Assembly (NCBI GenBank): GCA_003220935.1
Contig: QHTT01000091.1
Location: 1-64,000 of the forward strand
DNA from: Gemmatimonadota bacterium
GTDB taxonomy: Bacteria > Gemmatimonadota > Gemmatimonadetes > Gemmatimonadales > GWC2-71-9
Length of the DNA stretch: 64,000 nucleotides
Direction: 5' to 3'
In this document: piece by piece, positions 57,101 to 64,000 of the stretch
Numbering within the stretch: position 1 is the first letter of the stretch
How the letters are laid out: each line of letters starts with the position of its first letter
Position numbers and translations under genes: made by a program
Notes under the pieces: model-generated
Told to the model about the DNA's origin: nothing
Database searches by the model: none
The model's input: only the letters and a program-made list of their open reading frames with translations

Positions 57101-58312
57101 TTAGTGTGCTTCCCGCTGCAGGGTATCGGCCGCCAGCCGAGGCGAGATCATCGGATACCGCGTGGCGAACCACCCCATGGCGAGGAGGAACAAGCCTGCG
57201 AACAGCAGCGTGACACCGGCTTCCGGCAAGCCGATCGCCGGACCGGCGCCGCCGTTGATCGATGGCACGATCTCGAGGTAGCGCTCGAGCCAGATTCCCG
57301 CGAGGCTTACGAGGGCGAAGGCGAGAAACGTAGGCGGATACTTTTTCGGACGGACGCCGAGCAGACCCACGAACGGAATCACGAACACCAGCAGGAAGAC
57401 CCACACGCCCACCGGCCGCCAGGGCCCGATCAGCCGATAAAAGATGAAGTACGTCTCCTCCGGCAGGTTGCCGTACCAGATCACCAGGAATTGGGCCCAC
57501 ATGAGATAGGCCCAGAACACGGTGAAGCCGAAGCACAACTTGCCGAGGTCATGCAGCTGCTTCGCCGAGATCAGCTGCGCCAGGCCCATCCGGCGGCGCA
57601 ACGCGATCGCGAGCACCGCGAGCGCCATGAGGGCGGCGAGGAAGCTCCCCATAAAGTAGAAAGCGCCGAACAGGTTGCTCACCCACTTGTGGGCGAGCGA
57701 CATCATCAAGTCGAACGCCAGCAGGCTGTGCCCGAACGCAAATCCGACGATGAGAATCGCCGCCTCGCGGGCGATCTGATCCCGGCCCTCGAGCCGATCT
57801 ACGGCGCGGCCGTCGGCCAACTCCCGCACGTCGGGCGCCACGTCGTGCCGCACGAAGCGCCACGACAGCCACGCCAGGGCGCCCAGAATCAGGCCGTTAC
57901 GCGGAAAGAAGAACCGGCTCACGAGCCAGGCGCCGATGTCGGGGCGCGGCTCGTGCAGCCACGAGAAGATGTAGCCGCGCCCGAGCACGAGGCCCAGGAA
58001 CAACACTACGGCGACCACCAGAAACGCGGCGGCGGACTCGGCGAATCGGATCAGCAGCCCCGACCAGTGCCCCTTCGCGAGCTTCTGCGTGGCCGCGAAC
58101 ACGACCAAGCCCTGCGCGAGGCCGGTCCAAAACATGAAGTTGACGTGATAGGATTGCCACGCTCGGGCGGCCTGGCCGGTCGTGAGCGCCCAAAAGAACA
58201 CCGCCGCGCCGACGCCCGAGGCCACGACCCCGTAGGCGATGAACGTCCGCGCCGGGAAGTGGCGCGCCTTCTCGACGAGCTGCGCACGGGAACCAGCCGT
58301 GGCCACGCTCAT
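57101..58312 (-). CDS. actF: Alternative complex III subunit ActF
   Basis: Multi-TM; GFAFGHSLLAFDLMMSLAHKWVSNLFGAFYFMGSF; position after ActE-like gene. Confidence 0.8.
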   Translation of the reverse strand: MSVATAGSRAQLVEKARHFPARTFIAYGVVASGVGAAVFFWALTTGQAARAWQSYHVNFMFWTGLAQGLVVFAATQKLAKGHWSGLLIRFAESAAAFLVVAVVLFLGLVLGRGYIFSWLHEPRPDIGAWLVSRFFFPRNGLILGALAWLSWRFVRHDVAPDVRELADGRAVDRLEGRDQIAREAAILIVGFAFGHSLLAFDLMMSLAHKWVSNLFGAFYFMGSFLAALMALAVLAIALRRRMGLAQLISAKQLHDLGKLCFGFTVFWAYLMWAQFLVIWYGNLPEETYFIFYRLIGPWRPVGVWVFLLVFVIPFVGLLGVRPKKYPPTFLAFALVSLAGIWLERYLEIVPSINGGAGPAIGLPEAGVTLLFAGLFLLAMGWFATRYPMISPRLAADTLQREAH

Positions 58313-58863
58313 CGCCTCGCTCCGCTCCCGCTCCGGGCTTGCGCTTGGAGAGTGCGCACGTAGTTGACGAGGTCCCAGCGGTCGTTGCCCCGCACCTTGT
58401 CGCCGTACACCGGCATCAGGCCGCGCCCCATCACCTGCCCGCTCACGATCACCGCGTAGATGTAACCGTCGGTGCGGCGCGCGATCGTATCGTTCACGAG
58501 GGAGCGCACCCCGAAGAACGGCCCCGGAGGAGTCTGTCCGTTCGTGGCCGAGATCGGCCCGTCGCCCCTGCCGCTCGCACCGTGGCAGACCAGGCAATAG
58601 GTCTCGTACACGAACCGGCCACGGTTGATGGACTCGGACGTGCGGGTGCGGGAGTTGGCGAGCCGGTCCGCGGTCGTAAGATCCGCCGCCGGCTCCACGC
58701 CGGTGATCGAGACCGTGCCGGCGACCGGCGGGATGGGCCGCGCGTACGGCTTGATGCTGCGCTGGTGCCGCATCGTGGCGAACCATCCGACCCGGTGCAC
58801 GACGTCGTCCGGGTTACAGGCGGCGAGCGCGGCGAGCGCAAGCAGCAACACGCGCTTATGCAC
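58309..58863 (-). CDS. actE: Alternative complex III monoheme cytochrome c subunit ActE
   Basis: RGRFVYETYCLVCHGASGRGDGP heme motif; Met ligand region; operon context. Confidence 0.85.
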   Translation of the reverse strand: MHKRVLLLALAALAACNPDDVVHRVGWFATMRHQRSIKPYARPIPPVAGTVSITGVEPAADLTTADRLANSRTRTSESINRGRFVYETYCLVCHGASGRGDGPISATNGQTPPGPFFGVRSLVNDTIARRTDGYIYAVIVSGQVMGRGLMPVYGDKVRGNDRWDLVNYVRTLQAQARSGSGARR

Positions 58864-59401
58864 GCCGCACCTCCTCCGCACCGGTGCCACGCAGCAGCGC
58901 TTCCACCTGCCCCGCCCGGGCCGCCTCGCACGGCACGAAGATGCCGAACTTGTCGTTCGTGAACCGGGCGTCGTAGGCGACCGTCCCGAGACGGCGCGCC
59001 GCGAACAGGGCGTTGAACAGGATGCCGAGAATGGTCGCGAGCGCGCCGAACAGGATCGTCATCTCGAACATGATCACCACGTACGGCGGGATCGAGCCGA
59101 CGGGTTTGCCGCCGAGCACGATCGGCCAGTCGTACGACATGTACAGCGTGAGCCAGGCCCCGATAGCGCACCCGGCGATGCCGCCGATCAGCGTGAACAT
59201 GCGGACCGGACTGACCGGCTGGTCGAGCGCATCCTCGATCTCGTGCCGCGGAATCGGGGAATAGACGGTGAAGTCGGTATGACCGCCGTGGCGCAGCTTG
59301 CCGATGGCTTCCACGGTCGCGTCGAGGTGACCAAACACGCCCAGCACACCCGGCGTCGGCGGCGGGTGGAAGATCGCGGTGAGCGGGTTCACGAGCTTCA
59401 C
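58856..59401 (-). CDS. actD: Alternative complex III subunit ActD (DUF3341)
   Basis: VYSPIPRHEIEDAL...VRMFTLIGGIAGCAIGAWLTLYMSYDWPIVLGGKP. Confidence 0.85.
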   Translation of the reverse strand: MKLVNPLTAIFHPPPTPGVLGVFGHLDATVEAIGKLRHGGHTDFTVYSPIPRHEIEDALDQPVSPVRMFTLIGGIAGCAIGAWLTLYMSYDWPIVLGGKPVGSIPPYVVIMFEMTILFGALATILGILFNALFAARRLGTVAYDARFTNDKFGIFVPCEAARAGQVEALLRGTGAEEVRRA

Positions 59402-60756
59402 GCGTGCACCGCCTTGCCGCGGGTGGGCGCCGGCAGCACTTCCTTCACCTCGGAGATCGAGACCGCCGGGAAATTCTTCACGAACAACAGGAACCACATG
59501 AAGAACCAGCCGAAGCTGCCGGCCATGATGCCCCAGTCCGCCCACGTCGGGTTGTAGGTGGCGTTCGCGAACCGCTCATACGGCTCTCCCGCGAGCGACA
59601 CCACGATGATCACAAAGCGCTCGAACCACATCCCGATGTTCACGAAGATCGAGATCACGAACAGCCCCAGGATGCTCGTACGGATCTTCTTGAACCACAG
59701 CAACCAGGGGAGGATCCCGTTGCAGATATTCATCGTCCAGCTCGCCCACCAGAACGGCCCGAACGCCCGGTACCAGAACGCCGCGCGCTCCGCGTGGTGG
59801 CCGCCGAACCACGCCGTGAAGTTCTCGACGCAGTACGCGTAGCTCACGATCAGGCCCGTCAGCAGGCACAGCTTCGCCAGGTTTTCGAAGTGGTGCACGG
59901 TGATCAGCTCGTCGAGGTGGAAGAGCTTGCGGATCGGCACGAGCAGGGTGATCACCATGGCGACGCCCGAGTAGATCGCGCCGGCCACGAAATACGGCGC
60001 AAACAACGTCGCGTGCCAGCCGGGTACGATCGCCATCGCGAAATCCCACGACACCACGCTGTGCACCGACAGGACGAGCGGCGTCGCGAGCGCGGCGAGA
60101 TAGAGGTAGCCGCGCGTGTAGTGGCGCCACTGCTCGTTGGTGCCGCGCCACCCGAGCGAGGTGATGGCGTATAGCCTTTTGCGCCAGCCGCTCACCACGT
60201 CGCGCGCCGCCGCGATATCCGGGATCAACCCCATGATCAGGAACACCGTCGATACGGTGAAGTAGGTTCCGATCGCGAACTCGTCCCAGATGAGCGGCGA
60301 CTTGAAGTTGGGCCACAGGCCCCGTTCGTTCGGGTAGGGAATCAGCCAGTAGAAGTACCATTGCCGGCCGATGTGGATCAGCGGAAACAGCCCGGCCGTC
60401 ATGACGGCGAACACCGTCATGGCCTCGGCCGTGCGGTACACCGCCGTGCGCCACCCCGAGCGGAACAAGAACAGGATCGCCGAGATCAGCGTGCCCGAGT
60501 GCGCGATGCCCACCCAGAACACGAAGCACGTGATGTACACCGCCCAGTACACGGGGTGGGAGTAGCCGGCCAGCCCCAGCCCATAGCGCAGCAGCAGCAG
60601 CAGACAGCCGATCCCAACCGCCAGCAGTGCGACCGCGCTACCGAGCAACGCGAAGTAGCCCTTCCCCGGATGACCCAGGGTGCGCGCGATCGAGCGCGTG
60701 ACGAAATCATAGGTCACGCGGGTGCCACGGGCCGGTGCCGTCGCGGTCTCAGGCAT
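59398..60756 (-). CDS. actC: Alternative complex III subunit ActC (NrfD-like)
   Basis: Multi-TM; HPVYWAVYITCFVFWVGIAHSGTLISAILFLFRSGWRTAVYRTAEAMTVFAVM. Confidence 0.9.
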   Translation of the reverse strand: MPETATAPARGTRVTYDFVTRSIARTLGHPGKGYFALLGSAVALLAVGIGCLLLLLRYGLGLAGYSHPVYWAVYITCFVFWVGIAHSGTLISAILFLFRSGWRTAVYRTAEAMTVFAVMTAGLFPLIHIGRQWYFYWLIPYPNERGLWPNFKSPLIWDEFAIGTYFTVSTVFLIMGLIPDIAAARDVVSGWRKRLYAITSLGWRGTNEQWRHYTRGYLYLAALATPLVLSVHSVVSWDFAMAIVPGWHATLFAPYFVAGAIYSGVAMVITLLVPIRKLFHLDELITVHHFENLAKLCLLTGLIVSYAYCVENFTAWFGGHHAERAAFWYRAFGPFWWASWTMNICNGILPWLLWFKKIRTSILGLFVISIFVNIGMWFERFVIIVVSLAGEPYERFANATYNPTWADWGIMAGSFGWFFMWFLLFVKNFPAVSISEVKEVLPAPTRGKAVHA

Positions 60757-63700
60757 CCGGGCTCACCTCGCCCGCCGCGCCGTGCACTACCCTGGCGAGG
60801 TACGTGATGGCGGGTCGGGTGTTGAGCTCGGCGTGCACGTGGTACCCGCGCGGGTCCTCGGCGAGCCGGGCGACGAGCGAGGTCCTATCGTGCAGATCAC
60901 CGAACACGATCGCCGCCGACGGGCAGGCCTGCGCACAGGCCGGCGTGATGTCCCCGTCGCGCACGCTGCGGTCCTCCAGCCGGGCGCGGTTCTGGGCGGC
61001 GCGGACGCGCTGCACACAGAAGGTGCACTTCTCCATCACACCCTTCTCGCGCACCGTGACGTCCGGGTTGAGCTGCAGGTTGAGGGGGTCGGGCCAGCTC
61101 TCCCACTCGCCGCCCGGCTCCGCGAAGTTGTACCAGTTGAAGTAGCGGACCTTGTAGGGGCAGTTGTTGGCGCAGTAGCGCGTCCCGACGCAACGGTTGT
61201 AGACCTGGCCGTTGAGTCCGTCCGGGGTGTGGTAGGCGGCGTACACCGGGCAGACCGGCTCGCACGGCGCGGTACCGCACTGCTGGCACAGCATGGGCGT
61301 GACAACGGCGCCCACCTTGCCTCCGCGGCCGTCCGCGTCGCCGCCCCCCGTGTAGTAGCGCTCGATCCGCATCCAGCTCATCTGACGGCGTCGCACGACG
61401 AGCTCCTCGCCCACTGTGGCGAGGTTGTTTTCCGCATAGCACGCCGTCACGCAGGCCGAGCAGCCAGTGCACTTGGAGAGGTCGATCGCCATCCCCCAGC
61501 GGGGCAAGGCACCAGCGTAATTGCCGAGCGAGGCCTGTTTGTGCTGTGCCTCGGCCCACTGCTTGAGCGCCTCGTCCGCATACGCCGGTGCCTCGCGCTC
61601 CTCGAAGGGATGCGCACCCCCCTTGAGCTTGCGCGCCTCGGCGAGCGGCAGCACCTCGATGATCCCGCGGCCCTGCTCGCGGGCGTCGCCCTCGACGGTG
61701 GCGAGCCGGCGGTGGTCGCCGGTCTTCACCACCGACACGCGCACGGCGAACGCCCGCCCGCCGAAGTCCGCCGGCTTGTCGCTCAGCAGTTCGAAGGCGT
61801 TGAACGAGCGATCCTTGGCGTAGCGGCCGTACGCCTTGTGCCCCTGCCCCGTCGGGACCGCCAGCACTTCGGGTCGGACGCCGGGCGTGATCCACACGGG
61901 CGCGCGCACGGCGCCGTACGGCGACTTAAGGAGCAGGATGTCCCCGTTCGCCAGTTGCCACTTCGCTGCCGTCTCGGGATGGACCTCGACCCACGCGTGC
62001 CACGTGATCTTCGAAACCGGGTCGGGGAGCTCTTGGAGCCAGGGCTTGTTGGCGCCGCGGCCGTCGTGCAGCGCGAGCGAGGGGAAGACGATCAGCAGGG
62101 ACTGCTCCGATGCGCCTCCCGTCCCGGGCAAGCCGCCGAGCAGCTGGGCGATCCCCGGGTCGAGGCGCACCGCCTGCGCGGGCGCCTCGGTATAGAGCCC
62201 GCCGTGCTGCAGGGCATCGCTCCAGAAGTCCCCGAAGTCCCGGCCCTTGCCGAAACGCTGGTGGAGCTCCTTCCACCGATTCTGGAGGTAGTCCTTGAAC
62301 GTCCCGCCCTTCCCTGCCAGACGGAGCAGCACATCGCCCGTGTGCATGGTGTTGGGGAAGACGGACTGCATCACCGGCTGCTGCAGCGCGTGGATCCCGG
62401 CGCGAGGGCGCGAGTCGCTCCATTGCTCGAGCGGATGCAGATCCGGGAGCACGAGATCCGCCGCGGCGGCGGTCTCGTCCAGATACGATGAGAAGCTGAC
62501 CTTGTAGCCGACCTTCCCGAGCGCTTGCGAGAACGCTGCCGGGAGAGCATGGCCCGGGTTCGCCCCGTGCACGAGCAGCAGCTCGAACTTGCCCGCCGCC
62601 AGCTCTGCCACGAGCCCCGCCATCTGCTGGAACGAGCCCGCAGCATCGATCGCATGGTTCGGCCCGAACCGGACGGTCCTGCCGACCTGCCCGGCAACGT
62701 AGTTGAGGATGTTCACGGCGGCCACGAGCATTGCCGCCCCGTCCCCGTACTGAGTCGCGACCCCGCCCGCAACCGCCAGGCCGCCCTTGGACGCGGCAAA
62801 CTCGCGTGCCAGGCGCTCGATCTCGGTCGCGTCGAAGCCGGCCAGTGGGGCGATCTGCTGGGGCGTGGGGAGGAGGCGCGTGAGACGGTTAGCGTCCAGC
62901 GGGACGGGAGCGAGTCGCCGCGCCACGATCACCTGCGCCATGCCCAAGGCGAGCATGAACTCGGTTCCCGGCTTCGCCGCGATCCACTCGTCCGCGCTCA
63001 TCCCGGTGAGGGACAACCGCGGGCCAACGTAGACGAACTTCGCCATCGACGCGTCGCGGTCCCCGTCGAAGCTATGGGCGCGCGTAAAACCGTTCTGGTA
63101 GCCGACCGGGGAGAGCCATGTCTCCATGAAGTCGGCGCCGAAGGAGACGATGTAGCGGGCGCTCTCGAAGTCGTAGAACGGAATCGCCGACGTGCCGAAG
63201 GCGAGGCGGTTCCCCTCCCGCAGCGCCTCGAAGGCGAACGGCTCGAAGCTGACATGCCGACCGCCTACGTCCTTCGTCCACGAGTCGACGAGCTCGCCGA
63301 AGGAGCCGCTTTCGAGCCCGGTGACGAACACGATCCCCCGGCCGCGCGCCTCCTTGACCTTCGTCGCGAGCCGGCCGATGGCGTCATCCCATGTCAGCTT
63401 CTGCCATGCGCCGTTCGGCCCGCGGGCCATTGGATCGGTGACGCGGTCGGGGTTGTAGAGGCCCTGAAGAGCTGCCTGGCCGCGCGAGCAGAGACGGCCT
63501 TCGTTGATCGGGGACTCCGGGTTGCCCTCGAGCTTGACCACCCGCCCCTCGCGTACCTTGGCGTGCAGCCCGCACCCGGCTCCGCACTCGCGGCACGTGG
63601 TCGCATAGTACGTCGCCGTGCCGGGCACCTGGTCTTCGGGCGGCACCAGGTACGGCACGAGGTGCTCGGTCGGCTCCGGGCCGATACCGCACGCCGAGAT

Positions 63701-63757
63701 CGCCGCGGCGCCGCTGCTCGTCGCGCCCAGGACCTTCAGGAACCGTCTGCGGTCCAT
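60749..63757 (-). CDS. actB: Alternative complex III subunit ActB (molybdopterin-like + 4Fe-4S domains)
   Basis: MDRRRFLKVLGATSSGAAA (Tat-like), CTGCSACVTACYAENN, CQQCGTAPCEPVCP, CANNCPYKVRYFNW. Confidence 0.9.
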   Translation of the reverse strand: MDRRRFLKVLGATSSGAAAISACGIGPEPTEHLVPYLVPPEDQVPGTATYYATTCRECGAGCGLHAKVREGRVVKLEGNPESPINEGRLCSRGQAALQGLYNPDRVTDPMARGPNGAWQKLTWDDAIGRLATKVKEARGRGIVFVTGLESGSFGELVDSWTKDVGGRHVSFEPFAFEALREGNRLAFGTSAIPFYDFESARYIVSFGADFMETWLSPVGYQNGFTRAHSFDGDRDASMAKFVYVGPRLSLTGMSADEWIAAKPGTEFMLALGMAQVIVARRLAPVPLDANRLTRLLPTPQQIAPLAGFDATEIERLAREFAASKGGLAVAGGVATQYGDGAAMLVAAVNILNYVAGQVGRTVRFGPNHAIDAAGSFQQMAGLVAELAAGKFELLLVHGANPGHALPAAFSQALGKVGYKVSFSSYLDETAAAADLVLPDLHPLEQWSDSRPRAGIHALQQPVMQSVFPNTMHTGDVLLRLAGKGGTFKDYLQNRWKELHQRFGKGRDFGDFWSDALQHGGLYTEAPAQAVRLDPGIAQLLGGLPGTGGASEQSLLIVFPSLALHDGRGANKPWLQELPDPVSKITWHAWVEVHPETAAKWQLANGDILLLKSPYGAVRAPVWITPGVRPEVLAVPTGQGHKAYGRYAKDRSFNAFELLSDKPADFGGRAFAVRVSVVKTGDHRRLATVEGDAREQGRGIIEVLPLAEARKLKGGAHPFEEREAPAYADEALKQWAEAQHKQASLGNYAGALPRWGMAIDLSKCTGCSACVTACYAENNLATVGEELVVRRRQMSWMRIERYYTGGGDADGRGGKVGAVVTPMLCQQCGTAPCEPVCPVYAAYHTPDGLNGQVYNRCVGTRYCANNCPYKVRYFNWYNFAEPGGEWESWPDPLNLQLNPDVTVREKGVMEKCTFCVQRVRAAQNRARLEDRSVRDGDITPACAQACPSAAIVFGDLHDRTSLVARLAEDPRGYHVHAELNTRPAITYLARVVHGAAGEVSPDA

Positions 63758-63768
63758 GTGCTCCGCCC

Positions 63769-64000
63769 TCAGTAGTGGCACAGCGTGCAGTCGCGGCCCA
63801 CCTGGCGCTGCACGTGACAGCTCACGCACCAACCCATCTTCAGCGTCGACACCTGGGACACCTGGGCCATCGCCCGCACGTCGCCATGGCAGGTCACGCA
63901 AGCTTCGGTGCCGAGGGCCTTGATATGTCGCATGTGCGGGAAGTGCACGAACCCGGGGAGCGCGTGGACGCGAACCCACTCCGGCGGTTTCTTACCGATC
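63769..64000 (-). CDS. actA: Alternative complex III multiheme cytochrome c ActA, truncated by window edge
   Basis: CVTCHGDVRAMAQVSQVSTLKMGWCVSCHVQRQVGRDCTLCHY*: three CxxCH motifs. Confidence 0.85.
   Translation of the reverse strand, partial: IGKKPPEWVRVHALPGFVHFPHMRHIKALGTEACVTCHGDVRAMAQVSQVSTLKMGWCVSCHVQRQVGRDCTLCHY

Noticed and set aside
60722-62491. 589-aa plus-strand ORF opposite ActB
   Set aside because: ActB has intact Fe-S cysteine motifs on the minus strand; this is a GC artefact.
1-64000. CRISPR arrays, prophage, transposases, tRNA/rRNA genes
   Set aside because: No spaced direct-repeat array, transposase/integrase-like ORF or recognisable tRNA/rRNA sequence noticed; not exhaustively computed.

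Overview
High-GC bacterial chromosomal segment with dense, overlapping genes. Gene content and style resemble Gemmatimonadota, but that is inferred without a search. Main blocks: (1) 6.7-10.9 kb (+): a sphingolipid-type set (serine palmitoyltransferase-like, bCerS-like GNAT, CerR-like SDR, PAP2 phosphotransferase-like). (2) 10.99-28.8 kb (-): about 19 tightly packed genes, convergent with block 1, combining a carrier-protein pathway (PPTase, KAS III-like, thioester-reductase-like SDR, ACP, aaRS-like carrier ligase, di-iron-like protein, DUF3419/BtaA-like, GNAT, MMPL exporter) with a lipid-headgroup module (HAD, nucleotidyltransferase, ATP-grasp, class III aminotransferase, two CDP-alcohol phosphotransferases, Gfo/Idh/MocA, LPG-synthase-TM flippase-like). 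This is the best candidate for an undescribed system, probably an unusual amino(phospho/sphingo)lipid. (3) 35.6-45.6 kb (-): a polyphosphate-type locus with DUF4956, two paralogous outer-membrane proteins with kinase-like N-termini, and a CYTH/VTC-PPK1 fusion. (4) Two BTAD/AAA regulator + Ser/Thr kinase pairs. (5) 57.1-64 kb (-): alternative complex III (actA-F; actA is cut by the window end). Several genes carry frameshifts or rearrangements, including a perfect 199-bp inverted duplication inside a VIT/vWA gene. Some of these may be assembly errors. No tRNA, rRNA, CRISPR or transposase was recognised.
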